This document shows, in pieces, positions 43,464 through 52,669 of a stretch of 64,000 bases of DNA (position 1 is the first letter of the stretch; each line of letters begins with the position of its first letter). The stretch lies in assembly GCA_047623945.1 (NCBI GenBank), contig JBLHOT010000014.1:1-64000 (forward strand), read 5' to 3'. The position numbers and the translations under genes are program-made. The notes under the pieces were generated by a model. That model saw only the letters and a list, made by a program, of their open reading frames with translations. It had not been told where the DNA came from and searched no databases. Origin of the DNA: Arcticibacterium sp047623945. Lineage in GTDB: Bacteria > Bacteroidota > Bacteroidia > Cytophagales > Spirosomataceae.

Positions 43464-44333
43464 ATGGAGGAAGTAGTTGAAAAGCCAGCGAGGTCTAAAA
43501 GGCCCGATTGGTTACGTGTTAAATTGCCGATAGGCGAAAATTACAAAAAAGTAAGGGAAGTTGTAGATAAGAATAAGCTAAACACCATTTGTCAATCTGG
43601 TAACTGCCCCAATATGGGCGAATGCTGGGGTGAGGGTACTGCAACTTTTATGATTTTAGGTAATGTTTGTACCCGTAGCTGCACTTTTTGTGCAGTCTCC
43701 ACGGGTAGACCACCAGAATATGATACAGCTGAACCTAACAGAGTGGCAGAAGCTATAAAGACAATGGGTGTTAAGCATGCCGTTTTGACTTCAGTAAATA
43801 GAGACGAGTTAAAAGATAAAGGAGCCCAGATTTGGCTTGAAACAGTTCTTAAGACTAAGGAGCTTTCGCCCTCCACCACTATTGAGACTTTGATTCCAGA
43901 TACCAAAGGGAATTGGGAAGCTTTATACACTATGATTTCTGGTGGACAAGAGGTGGTTTCTCATAATATGGAAACTGTAGAGCGTCTTTATCGACCTGTT
44001 AGGCCGCAGGCAAAATATGCTAGAAGTTTAGAGCAGATTAGAAGGACTAAAGAGTATGGAAAGCGGACGAAAACGGGTATGATGTTGGGCCTTGGAGAGA
44101 AAAAGGACGAAGTGTTAAAGGCAATGGAAGATTTAGTCCAGCACGGTTGCGATATTTTGACCTTAGGCCAGTATTTACAGCCAACTAAGATGCACCATGA
44201 GGTGATAGAATTCATTCATCCAGATATGTTTGCACTTTATAAGGAAGAAGGGCTTAAGCTTGGGCTTAAGTATGTGGAGTCTGGGCCATTGGTGAGGTCA
44301 AGTTACCATTCAGAGAGGCATGTCAATGTTTAA
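43464..44333 (+). CDS. lipA: Lipoyl synthase
   Basis: 289 aa radical-SAM enzyme that inserts two sulfurs into the octanoyl group on lipoyl-dependent enzymes. Both iron-sulfur ligations are visible: the auxiliary cluster cysteines in ICQSGNCPNMGECWG (near 38-52) and the SAM cluster in CTRSCTFCAV; the C-terminal RSSYHSE serine that ligates the auxiliary cluster is present. Family length is normal. Three nt separate it from the upstream barrel gene, and a terminator follows at 44352-44379. Confidence 0.96.
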   Translation: MEEVVEKPARSKRPDWLRVKLPIGENYKKVREVVDKNKLNTICQSGNCPNMGECWGEGTATFMILGNVCTRSCTFCAVSTGRPPEYDTAEPNRVAEAIKTMGVKHAVLTSVNRDELKDKGAQIWLETVLKTKELSPSTTIETLIPDTKGNWEALYTMISGGQEVVSHNMETVERLYRPVRPQAKYARSLEQIRRTKEYGKRTKTGMMLGLGEKKDEVLKAMEDLVQHGCDILTLGQYLQPTKMHHEVIEFIHPDMFALYKEEGLKLGLKYVESGPLVRSSYHSERHVNV

Positions 44334-44630
44334 TTTCTTCAAAATTATTTTAAAAAAGCAGCTTAAGGGCTGCTTTTTTAATGCGAAATGCTCTCGCGGA
44401 TAATACTTTTAGTATTAAAATTAATTATCTATGAAAACTCTGATGTGTAGATAAAATAACTGTGTCAGCATTTCATAGCAGAAAATTTAACTTCTATTTC
44501 TGCTTTTGGTAATTAATATGCATTTTTGTATTGTTGAGCAGGTGCTATTAGTTTTAGGTCCTATTTGGTCTGAAAATAATGGTATAATTACTGCATTAAA
44601 CATTTAGTTTTCCAACAAAAGAAAAAAATA
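44334..44630. other. Gap between lipA and metK
   Basis: 297 nt holding the lipA terminator and the metK leader. I looked for a SAM-binding riboswitch ahead of metK and saw no convincing pseudoknot or conserved core, nor an exact TAnnTTTG promoter. Confidence 0.5.
44352..44379 (+). terminator. Terminator after lipA
   Basis: GCAGC (44358-44362) pairs with GCTGC (44369-44373), loop TTAAGG, extended by A6/T6 on both sides. Confidence 0.85.
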
Positions 44631-45920
44631 ATGCCATACTTATTTACCTCTGAATCTGTATCAGAAGGACATCCAGACAAAGTAGCCGACCAAATATCAG
44701 ACGCTCTAATAGATCATTTCTTGGCCTTTGATCCTAACTCGAAAGTAGCTTGTGAAACCTTAGTTACTACCGGCCAAGTAGTTTTAGCAGGAGAAGTGAA
44801 TACTGATACATACTTAGACGTTCAGAGCATTGCAAGAGAGGTTATAAAAAAAATAGGCTATACAAAAGCGGAGTACATGTTTGAGGCGAACTCCTGTGGA
44901 GTAATTTCTGCCATACATGAGCAATCTTCAGATATTAACCAAGGTGTAGACAGGGTCGCTGGAGAAACTTTTGAGGAGAAAGCCAATGCACAAGGTGCCG
45001 GTGACCAAGGGATGATGTTTGGTTACGCCACCCAAGAGACTGATAATTATATGCCTCTGGCCTTGGATTTATCGCACAAGATTCTTCAAGAGTTAGCAGA
45101 CGTAAGAAGAGAATTAAAAGAAATAAAGTATTTAAGGCCAGATGCTAAGTCTCAGGTAACTATAGAATATTCGGACGATAATCAACCTGTTAGAATTGAT
45201 ACTATTGTCGTTTCCACGCAGCATGACGATTTTGATGAGGACGTGGTTATGCTCAATCAAATTAAAAAAGATATTATAGAGGTGGTAATACCTCGAGTAA
45301 AGGCAAAGCTAAAGCCTAGCTTACAAAAGTTGTTTAATGATGATATCTTATATCATATCAACCCTACGGGTAAGTTTGTTATAGGTGGCCCACATGGAGA
45401 TACTGGCCTTACAGGAAGAAAAATAATTGTAGATACTTATGGTGGTAAAGGAGCACACGGAGGTGGTGCTTTTTCAGGAAAGGACCCTTCCAAAGTGGAT
45501 AGATCAGGAGCGTATGCCACAAGGCATATAGCGAAGAACTTAGTAGCGGCTGGCGTCGCGAAAGAAGTACTTGTACAGGTTTCTTATGCGATTGGAGTGG
45601 CTAAGCCGTGTGGAGTCTTTTTGGACACCTATGGTACCTCTCAAGTTAAGGATGCAGACGGTAAACTACTTAATGATGGAGAAATCGCTAGAAAAGTAGA
45701 AAAGATATTTGATTTAAGACCTTACGCTATAGAGCAGCGATTAAAATTGCGTTCTCCTATTTATTCAGAAACAGCGGCCTATGGTCATATGGGACGTGAT
45801 CCCAAGAAAGTAAAGAAGGTCTTTGAGAACTCAGGAAAGAGAGTTGAAGTGGAAGTTGAGTTGTTTACTTGGGAAAAACTAGATTTTGTAGATATGGTTA
45901 AGGCCGAATTTGGTCTTTAA
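44631..45920 (+). CDS. metK: S-adenosylmethionine synthetase
   Basis: 429 aa enzyme that makes SAM from methionine and ATP. Signatures: the ATP site GHPDKVADQISDALID (residues 14-29), GAGDQGMMFGYA (~121-132) and the phosphate loop GGGAFSGKDPSKVDRS (~280-295). Slightly longer than the E. coli enzyme, as common in Bacteroidota. Its terminator at 45937-45970 separates it from the transporter. Confidence 0.97.
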   Translation: MPYLFTSESVSEGHPDKVADQISDALIDHFLAFDPNSKVACETLVTTGQVVLAGEVNTDTYLDVQSIAREVIKKIGYTKAEYMFEANSCGVISAIHEQSSDINQGVDRVAGETFEEKANAQGAGDQGMMFGYATQETDNYMPLALDLSHKILQELADVRRELKEIKYLRPDAKSQVTIEYSDDNQPVRIDTIVVSTQHDDFDEDVVMLNQIKKDIIEVVIPRVKAKLKPSLQKLFNDDILYHINPTGKFVIGGPHGDTGLTGRKIIVDTYGGKGAHGGGAFSGKDPSKVDRSGAYATRHIAKNLVAAGVAKEVLVQVSYAIGVAKPCGVFLDTYGTSQVKDADGKLLNDGEIARKVEKIFDLRPYAIEQRLKLRSPIYSETAAYGHMGRDPKKVKKVFENSGKRVEVEVELFTWEKLDFVDMVKAEFGL

Positions 45921-45936
45921 ATTTTAAAAATGACTC

Positions 45937-45970
45937 AAAAAAACTCATGCCTTCGTCATGAGTTTTTTTG
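45937..45970 (+). terminator. Terminator after metK
   Basis: ACTCATG pairs with CATGAGT (7 bp) over a 6-nt loop within matching A7/T7 flanks. It lies upstream of the chosen transporter start and rules out an earlier in-frame start. Confidence 0.88.
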
Positions 45971-46016
45971 TGGTCTATGTGCAAGAGAAGCCAATTTTTG
46001 TAATCATTTTTGCGAC

Positions 46017-46901
46017 ATGTCAGGTCAGACGAAATTTTATACACTCGGAATTATTTTTGCGATGGCTTGGTCTTCTGCTTCTGTGGCTGCCAAAGTGGGC
46101 CTACGTGAGGTTCAGCCACTCGTTTTATATCAATGGCGATTTACTGTAGCCGCTTGTTGTATTCTGCTTTTGATTTATGGATTACTAAGAAAACGACTTC
46201 CTAAAGGTAAAGAATGGGGACAGCTGGCCTTGTTTGGGTTTATTAACGTCACCGTTTCTTTGGGTTTATTTGTTTTAGCTATTAAGGAGGTGGCGGCAGG
46301 AATTGGGGCTCTTCAAGTAGGTCTGAATCCGCTAGTGATAAGTATTCTGACTGCCATAGTAGCTGGCAGAAAAATCAAGGTGAAAGAGTATGTGGCCTTA
46401 CTACTTGGTATCACGGGTGTGGCTATCTGTGTTTATCCATTGCTGCTAGAGAGTTATGCTACGGTTAAAGGCCTTCTATTACTTAGCTTAAGCATCTTGT
46501 CCTATTCCTCTGCGGCCGTATATTATAGTAATACGGATTGGAGTTTAGGTAAATTGAGCATCAATGGTTGGCAGGCGTTTTTCGGCTCCCTCTTTTTACT
46601 TCCTATCACCTACCTGACTTATGAGCCTTCACAGAATATGTATGGCACGGAGTTTACATTGTCTGTATTATGGTTGGGAATTCCCGTTTCTGTATTGGGT
46701 GTATTTATTTGGCTGTGGCTACTTTCTGAAGATACTGTAAGAGCATCTTATTTTTTATTTTTATGTCCTCCTTTTGGCCTCTTTTACGCCTATTTTTTCC
46801 TTGATGAGCCTTTTACTGTCTACACTTTTGTGGGTTTAGTAATCGTTATGTTGGCTTTATTTATTGGGAAGAAAAGGGTCAAACTAAACAATGCTGAATA
46901 G
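46017..46901 (+). CDS. DMT-superfamily permease (EamA)
   Basis: 294 aa from ATG 46017. The frame stays open to 45930, but that stretch contains the metK terminator, so the later ATG is used. Ten hydrophobic segments in two EamA repeats (start MAWSSASVAAKVGLREVQPL; second half WLGIPVSVLGVFIWLWL and FLCPPFGLFYAYFFL) are seen, typical of drug/metabolite exporters. Cargo unknown; no partner gene next to it. Confidence 0.9.
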   Translation: MSGQTKFYTLGIIFAMAWSSASVAAKVGLREVQPLVLYQWRFTVAACCILLLIYGLLRKRLPKGKEWGQLALFGFINVTVSLGLFVLAIKEVAAGIGALQVGLNPLVISILTAIVAGRKIKVKEYVALLLGITGVAICVYPLLLESYATVKGLLLLSLSILSYSSAAVYYSNTDWSLGKLSINGWQAFFGSLFLLPITYLTYEPSQNMYGTEFTLSVLWLGIPVSVLGVFIWLWLLSEDTVRASYFLFLCPPFGLFYAYFFLDEPFTVYTFVGLVIVMLALFIGKKRVKLNNAE

Positions 46902-46951
46902 TTTTTTGGAGTAGTGGATCTTTAAGAACTTTTGGGCCAATACTATGGCAT

Positions 46952-46980
46952 AAAAAAAGGAAGCCAATGGCTTCCTTTTA
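46952..46980. terminator. Bidirectional terminator between convergent genes
   Basis: A stem of GGAAGCC and GGCTTCC (46959-46975) with a 3-nt loop, flanked by A- and T-runs on both sides. It can serve the permease gene (plus) and the zinc-ribbon gene (minus, stop at 46999). Confidence 0.88.
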
Positions 46981-46998
46981 CATCTGAGTAATTCAGAC

Positions 46999-47745
46999 TT
47001 ATTTTCTTTTTCTGTGTACTTTGATGATGTCTGCATCAGCAAGGATTCTTCCACAATGCTCGCATACAATTATTTTTAACTTCTCCATGATATCAGCTTG
47101 TCTTTGTGGAGGTACCACGTTAAAGCATCCACCACAAGCACCTCTATCTACTTCTACTACAGCCAGACCATTTTTTGCACTACCTCTAATTTTTGAATAG
47201 GCTTTTATAAGTCTTTCTTCAATTTTCTTAGCCTGCTTAGCACTAGTCTTTAGTAATTTTTCTTCCTCTTCTTGACTTTCAATAACCAATCTGTCAAGCT
47301 CTTTTTTCTTTAGTTCAAGAACTTCCTTCTTCTTCTCAAGACCTTCTTTTGTTTCGTCTACTTCCATCTGCTTAGACTTCAGTTTGAAGTCACCCTCTCT
47401 AATTCTTTTTTCAGAAAGTTGAATCTCCAGCTCTTGAAGCTCTAGTTCCTTAGAAATGGCATCAAATTCACGATTATTTCTAACGTTCATTTGCTGGTCC
47501 TTATACTTAATGATAAGTTTTTCTGAGTCAGCTTTATTTAACCTGTGATTTTCAATCTCCTTAGCGATGGCCGCATGGTCGTTTTCAAACCGTGTAATTC
47601 TTTTTTCAATACCTACTACTTCGTCTTCTAGGTCTTTAACCTCTTCAGGTAAATCGCCACGAAGTTTTCTCAATTCGTCTAGTTTTGAATCAATTTCTTG
47701 AAGCTTTAAAAGCGATTCTAATTTATCTGCAATCGTTAATTCCAT
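46999..47745 (-). CDS. Zinc-ribbon coiled-coil protein (CT398-like)
   Basis: 248 aa. About 170 residues of heptad-rich helix (LLKLQEIDSKLDELRKL, LEKKKEVLELKKKELDRL) form a long coiled-coil hairpin; the end holds a C4 zinc ribbon with pairs CGGC and CEHC (near 203 and 227). This is the architecture of the C4-type zinc-ribbon family (PF02591). Known members have been linked to RNA polymerase or secretion-related partners; the role here is unknown. It follows the Nif3-like gene by 50 nt on the same strand, a pairing common in Bacteroidota. Confidence 0.88.
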   Translation of the reverse strand: MELTIADKLESLLKLQEIDSKLDELRKLRGDLPEEVKDLEDEVVGIEKRITRFENDHAAIAKEIENHRLNKADSEKLIIKYKDQQMNVRNNREFDAISKELELQELEIQLSEKRIREGDFKLKSKQMEVDETKEGLEKKKEVLELKKKELDRLVIESQEEEEKLLKTSAKQAKKIEERLIKAYSKIRGSAKNGLAVVEVDRGACGGCFNVVPPQRQADIMEKLKIIVCEHCGRILADADIIKVHRKRK

Positions 47746-47795
47746 AAACTTTGCTTAAAGTTTTTTGTGAAAGGCGTCTTTTACCTTTTAGGTAT

Positions 47796-48893
47796 TTAAT
47801 AATAATAGTCTACCGGGTTGGTTTTAGCCTCCGATAAATAGGTCGCAAAATTAGTCATTTTTTTCAATATTACATCCCTAATTAATTCTTTTGTAAACTG
47901 CTCGCTTTCATAATGTCCTATGTCCGCTATGATGATTTTGCTATCGGCATCAAAGTACTCATGGTACTTATAATCTGAGGTGATAAATATGTCTGCACCT
48001 ACACTCATAGCCTTATTTAAAAGAAACCCTCCAGAACCACCGCAAACTGCTACTGTTTTTATTTCATCTTTGATTAAAGCGGTATGTTTAATCACCGAAA
48101 CCTGCATGTTTTGTTTTAATAAGGCTAAGAAATCCGTGGTGGGCATAGGTTTGTTCAAGAAACCTAATGCACCAGATCCCACCGTTTGATTGGTATTGAC
48201 TAATTCATGCAAATGATAGGAAACTTCTTCATAGACGTGACCATTTTTCATGGCAGTTAAAACGACACTTTTTAAGTATGATGGAAAGATGACCTCAATT
48301 CTACTTTCTTCAACTTCCTCATATCTACCTCTTTGCCCAGTTTTGGGGGTCGCAAGTTCGTTCGGTTTGAAAGTGCCTTTACCCACGGTTCTAAAACTAC
48401 AGTTGGCATAATTACCTATTTCGCCTGCTCCGCCAGCGTATAAGGCGTCTAGCATTTGTCCTGTTTTTTGGGTAGGAGTAAAAACAGTCAACTTCATCAG
48501 CTGTTGGCCTTTAGGGCTGAGTATCTGGACTTTTTCTAGTCCAAGTCTTTCGGCAATTTTGAAGTTCACACCTCCAGTGACATTGTCTAAATTGGTATGT
48601 ATGGCATAAATAGCAATGTCATGTTTGATAGCTTTTATGATAGTTCTCTCAATATAGTTTTTACCAGTAATCTTCTTTAGACCCTTGAAAATAATGGGAT
48701 GATGTGCAATTATTAGATTACACTTCTTTTCAATGGCTTCATCAATAACATTCTCAATACAATCAAGGCTTATGAGGACGTTTGTTATTTCTACTTTTTC
48801 ATTTCCGACAATAAGCCCTGAATTATCATACGACTCCTGATAGTGGAGTGGGGCTAGCTCTTCAAGGTAGTTTGTAAGTTCTTCTATTTTCAT
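47796..48893 (-). CDS. Nif3-like dinuclear metal-centre protein (YqfO/YbgI family)
   Basis: 365 aa from ATG 48893; the TTG 18 nt upstream is less likely. The metal site is formed by IIAHHPIIFKG (two His, near 60-72), a Thr/Asp segment AIHTNLDNVTGG and the late DIGHYESEQF with His and Glu. A ~120-residue insert with a PII-like fold (KLTVFTPTQKTGQMLDALYA, GAGEIGNYANCSF) marks the longer YqfO type. Enzymatic role unproven in the family; some members act as GTP cyclohydrolase-like or metal-binding proteins. Confidence 0.93.
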   Translation of the reverse strand: MKIEELTNYLEELAPLHYQESYDNSGLIVGNEKVEITNVLISLDCIENVIDEAIEKKCNLIIAHHPIIFKGLKKITGKNYIERTIIKAIKHDIAIYAIHTNLDNVTGGVNFKIAERLGLEKVQILSPKGQQLMKLTVFTPTQKTGQMLDALYAGGAGEIGNYANCSFRTVGKGTFKPNELATPKTGQRGRYEEVEESRIEVIFPSYLKSVVLTAMKNGHVYEEVSYHLHELVNTNQTVGSGALGFLNKPMPTTDFLALLKQNMQVSVIKHTALIKDEIKTVAVCGGSGGFLLNKAMSVGADIFITSDYKYHEYFDADSKIIIADIGHYESEQFTKELIRDVILKKMTNFATYLSEAKTNPVDYYY

Positions 48894-49236
48894 TAAAACA
48901 ATTATACTCAAAAAAAAGGGGCATTATGGTATTTAATTGCTTCGATTGCGAGAATTGAATTCAAACGGCTTCATAAAACCATTCTTTTACTTAGATGCGG
49001 TAAATTGTGATTGACATACTAGTTACAGCTAATTATTGAAGCTTTGGGAAGGCTTAAATACGACATTTCATTAACTAAGCACCCGAAATGGTTAGGTAGT
49101 CAAACACTTTTGACTCAGGAGTATTTAAAACAGAAAAGCAGAAAAGTGAGTTGAGGCATTTATTGAAATAAGTGATTACTAGAGGCTAAGCTGTTACATT
49201 TTTTGCTAGGTTTAGGACTCTGATAAATTTGTTTCT
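48894..49236. other. Gap between divergent genes
   Basis: 343 nt between the Nif3-like gene (minus) and the receptor gene (plus). Apart from the promoter-like site at 49202-49231 I see no gene, RNA or clear repeat. Confidence 0.5.
49202..49231 (+). promoter_or_regulatory. Promoter-like site touching the receptor start
   Basis: TTTG (49202-49205), 18-nt spacer, TAAATTTG (49224-49231). Spacer is 1-2 nt short of the usual, and the start codon follows only 5 nt later, so if used, the mRNA would be leaderless or nearly so. Confidence 0.4.
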
Positions 49237-51672
49237 ATGCTGAAAAAATGGGTAGTCTTTTTTGTATTACTTTTTCTCGTTAAAGTATCATTAGGGCAAT
49301 CGATAGAAGGTTTCCTGATAGATACAGCAAGTCAAAATCCCCTGTCTTTTGCCACGATAAAACTCATTTCTTCTACAGATTCCACGTATCAAATAGCCGA
49401 TGAATTAGGCCGATTTAAGTTTAGCGGACTTAAAAAAGGAACTTACCAATTAGGTTTAAATTATCTAGGCTACGGAAGCAAAAACATAGAAGTGATTTTT
49501 TCTTCATCCAGCGATGTTAAACTTGGGTATGTAGGTCTTGAACCAAATTTATCTTTATTGAATGAAGTCACGGTATACGGTGTTAAATCAGCGGCTTTTG
49601 GGAATATTGAGAAACAGGTTTTTGATGCAGGTCTATATGAAATTGCAAAAGGAGGAACCGGAGCTGATATTTTGAAAAATTTGCCATCGGTTATGGTAAA
49701 TGCCGAAGGCGAAATAAGTGTGAGAGGCTCCAAGGGCTTTTTGGTTTTAGTGAATGGTAAACCAAGTCAGATAGATCCGGTTACCCTATTAGCTCAAATT
49801 CCTGCGAATAGTATTGAGAAAATTGAATTACTCACAACGCCATCCGCCAAATATGATGCTGACGGCAGAGCAGGTATTATAAATGTCATTACTAAATCTG
49901 GCACTACTGACGGTCTTTCGGTGATGTCAAATTTGACTTTAGGGCTGCCTAGAATTAGAACATATTATAATGAGGTAGCACCACAACGATATGGCATAGA
50001 TGGAACTTTGGTTTACAAAAAGAAGGATTTTGAAACGGCCGTTTCTCTTAACTATTTAAGAAGCGATATTGCTGGATTTAGGGAGGGAGATGCCTTGACC
50101 ACCCTAAATAATGTCATGACTCGTTTCCCAAGTGTGGGGGAGCGATCCTTTAAGAGAGATAACTACGGACTAAGAGTGGTTTCTTCATTTGATTTTTCTA
50201 AATCAGACGGTATTTCTGGGGGCATTTATATAGGCGAAAAAGAGCAGTTCCGAAAGGCCAATATTAATTATAATAACAGTAAGGTTAATCTTTTGGATCA
50301 CAATCTGTTAAGTACGTTTAAGTATTATAACGCCAACTTGGTTCGTAAATCAGGTTCGTTTAAAGTATTTAATTTAGACTACGTTCATCACTTTCATGCG
50401 AATTCAAATCTTACCCTCTCGGGCTTGTATGAAAACGCGGTTATTGATGGCTACACCAAGAATAGAAACTTGAACTTTGATAATTATCAAGATACCCTCC
50501 AGTATACTTTAAACAATGGAAGAAACCCATTGAATGCTTTAAGGCTAAAGGTTGATTTTGAGAAGGCAATTGGAAATGGAAAATTTTCGGCAGGTTATCA
50601 GTATCGTTACCAGATTCAGAAGGGCTCGTTTTCTTATGCTGAGAAGTCTGGCAATTTTACTCCCTTAATCATCAATCCAGCGTTCACGGCAAACATCCAA
50701 GTAAGAAACTTGATTCATGGCCTTTATACCCAATACTCTGGGAAGTATCAAAAACTAGAGTATGTAGGCGGGTTACGTTATGAAAATGCCTTCAGAGATT
50801 TTGTGGTCAATAGAGAGCCCGAAGCAAGTGTCCTGAAGCTTTCTAATTTATTTCCCTCTGTAAATTTACTATATAACGCGAAAGGCGATTTTAGGCTCAA
50901 ACTAGCTTATAGTAGAAGGGTACAGCGGTCTACCAATAATGAGCTGAATCCGTTCCCAGAAAGAGAACATAGTGAGACTTTGGAGCAGGGCGATCCAAAT
51001 ATAAAACCGGAATTTATAGGTGTTTATGAGGCAGGGGTTTTAAAAGATTTCAAGAAGGGAAATTTATTTTGGAATGTATATAGCCAGCAAATAACAGATA
51101 TTGTAAACCGTGTAAATAGTGTTTATAATGACACTATTTTAAATAGAATCTATACCAACGCCGGAAATGCAAGACTTTTCGGTTCGGAAATCGGCCTGAC
51201 ATATGCTCCTGTTAAAAAGCTGAAATGGTATTTTGGGGCCAACGTTTATCAATTAAAAATTGAGGGAAATTTATTTGATATTCAAGGGTCTGTGAATTCT
51301 AAAGGTGTGGTATATTCCTTGAATACTAATTTGACTTACGAAATTCGCCCGACTTGGACTAGTTCCTTTAACCTTTCCTATGTATCTGCCAGAAACACGG
51401 CTCAGGGAGAAGATTCACGTTTTTATCAACCGAACTTCAGCTTAAAAAAGAATTTTAAAGATTTCAATGTAAGTGTTCTTTGGCAAAATGCTGGCATAGG
51501 TAAAATGAAGGTCAATCAGCAACGAATAACTACAGTGGGTGCTAACTTCTTTACTACCACTAATTACATTCAGGAGGTCAATATCTTTAAAGTTAACTTC
51601 TCTTATAACTTTAACCCTTCAAATAAGAAGGTCGAACTTCCTGACAGCGAATTTGGCGAAAGAGAATTTTGA
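49237..51672 (+). CDS. Outer-membrane beta-barrel receptor (TonB-dependent-type)
   Basis: 811 aa. Signal peptide to ~20 (VKVSLGQS), carboxypeptidase-regulatory-like domain to ~105 (ASQNPLSFATIKLI as SQNPLSFATIKL, ADELGRFKFSGL), plug ~125-225 (LKNLPSVMVNAEGEISVRG, LVLVNGKPSQ, IELLTTPSAKYDADGRAG) and a large barrel ending in EREF. Same subgroup and motif order as the partial receptor at the left edge (1-1623), so the two are paralogues. It could import a substrate for the sugar-oxidation cluster that starts 120 nt downstream, but no TonB box or SusD partner is present. Confidence 0.92.
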   Translation: MLKKWVVFFVLLFLVKVSLGQSIEGFLIDTASQNPLSFATIKLISSTDSTYQIADELGRFKFSGLKKGTYQLGLNYLGYGSKNIEVIFSSSSDVKLGYVGLEPNLSLLNEVTVYGVKSAAFGNIEKQVFDAGLYEIAKGGTGADILKNLPSVMVNAEGEISVRGSKGFLVLVNGKPSQIDPVTLLAQIPANSIEKIELLTTPSAKYDADGRAGIINVITKSGTTDGLSVMSNLTLGLPRIRTYYNEVAPQRYGIDGTLVYKKKDFETAVSLNYLRSDIAGFREGDALTTLNNVMTRFPSVGERSFKRDNYGLRVVSSFDFSKSDGISGGIYIGEKEQFRKANINYNNSKVNLLDHNLLSTFKYYNANLVRKSGSFKVFNLDYVHHFHANSNLTLSGLYENAVIDGYTKNRNLNFDNYQDTLQYTLNNGRNPLNALRLKVDFEKAIGNGKFSAGYQYRYQIQKGSFSYAEKSGNFTPLIINPAFTANIQVRNLIHGLYTQYSGKYQKLEYVGGLRYENAFRDFVVNREPEASVLKLSNLFPSVNLLYNAKGDFRLKLAYSRRVQRSTNNELNPFPEREHSETLEQGDPNIKPEFIGVYEAGVLKDFKKGNLFWNVYSQQITDIVNRVNSVYNDTILNRIYTNAGNARLFGSEIGLTYAPVKKLKWYFGANVYQLKIEGNLFDIQGSVNSKGVVYSLNTNLTYEIRPTWTSSFNLSYVSARNTAQGEDSRFYQPNFSLKKNFKDFNVSVLWQNAGIGKMKVNQQRITTVGANFFTTTNYIQEVNIFKVNFSYNFNPSNKKVELPDSEFGEREF

Positions 51673-51791
51673 AAGGTAACCTCCACCAAATGCCACTGAT
51701 AGTTAGAAAGTCCTAAATAAGCCACAAGGTTCTGAAAGAGGGTCATTCAGAATTATATGTTAATTTTAGTACTAGATAATACTCTATTGAA

Positions 51792-52661
51792 ATGAAACAA
51801 TTCACCCGAAAGGATTTTCTAAAAACAACTGCCTTAGGCTTACTTTCTACTGCTGTTTTTGGGAATAATACAAGAAAGACACTACAAAAAAAACGTTATC
51901 AAATAGGAGCCTGTGATTGGTCCATAGGAAATAAATCCAATCTTGGGTCGATGGAAATGGCTCGCCAAATAGGTCTAGACGGTGCCCAACTAAGTTTGGG
52001 CTTAAAAGAAAACAATATGCACCTCAGACAAAAGGAGGTTCAAAAAGCGTATAAGTCACTTGCCGAAATTTTTGATGTGAGTTTTACGGGCCTTGGTATT
52101 GGAGAATTAAATCAATATCCTTATAAATCTGATTCTCAAACAGACGTCTGGGTAGCAGACAGTATTGATGTGGCCAAGGCTTTGGACGTTTCAGTGGTAC
52201 TCATAGCGTTTTTTGCTAAGGGTGACCTGAAAAATGACAAAAAAGGGACGGATGCCGTCATTCAAAAATTTAGGGATGTGATGCCGAAAGCTGAAAAGTT
52301 AGGAATTACGCTCGGGATAGAATCTTGGCTGAGTGCGGAAGAGCATATGGACATTATAGATAAGGTAGCCTCGCCAAATCTAAAAGTATATTACGATGTG
52401 GCCAACTCGGAGAAAATGGGCTATGATATTTATGAAGAAATAGTCTGGTTAGGGAAACAGAATCAGATATGCGAATTCCATTTTAAGGAAAACGGAGCTT
52501 TACTGGGTCAGGGTAAGGTGGACTTTCAAAGAGTGAAAAAATGCATGGACGAAATAGGCTATCAGGGTGCCATCCAAATAGAAGGGGCGGTGCCCAAAGG
52601 CGATTTGATGCTTCCCAGTTATATCAAGAATAATGCTTTTGTAAGGGACCTTTTAAGTTAA
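51792..52661 (+). CDS. Sugar phosphate isomerase/epimerase-like TIM barrel, Tat-like leader
   Basis: 289 aa. N-terminal TRKDFLKTTALGLLSTAVFG resembles a twin-arginine leader with the second Arg replaced by Lys, so export is possible. The rest is a xylose-isomerase-like TIM barrel (AP_endonuc_2): GACDWSIGN, IGLDGAQLSL, GLGIGELNQYP, LGIESWLS, VYYDVANSEK and EFHFKENGALLGQGKVDF contain the expected metal-ligand Glu, Asp and His. First of three such barrels in the cluster. Substrate unknown. Confidence 0.88.
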   Translation: MKQFTRKDFLKTTALGLLSTAVFGNNTRKTLQKKRYQIGACDWSIGNKSNLGSMEMARQIGLDGAQLSLGLKENNMHLRQKEVQKAYKSLAEIFDVSFTGLGIGELNQYPYKSDSQTDVWVADSIDVAKALDVSVVLIAFFAKGDLKNDKKGTDAVIQKFRDVMPKAEKLGITLGIESWLSAEEHMDIIDKVASPNLKVYYDVANSEKMGYDIYEEIVWLGKQNQICEFHFKENGALLGQGKVDFQRVKKCMDEIGYQGAIQIEGAVPKGDLMLPSYIKNNAFVRDLLS

Positions 52662-52669
52662 AATAATAC

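Noticed and set aside
44380..44630. SAM riboswitch ahead of metK
   Set aside because: No conserved core or pseudoknot of a known SAM-binding RNA could be recognised by eye; a covariance-model search would settle it.
45930..46016. Upstream start of the DMT permease
   Set aside because: The stretch contains the metK terminator hairpin; ATG 46017 fits the first membrane helix.
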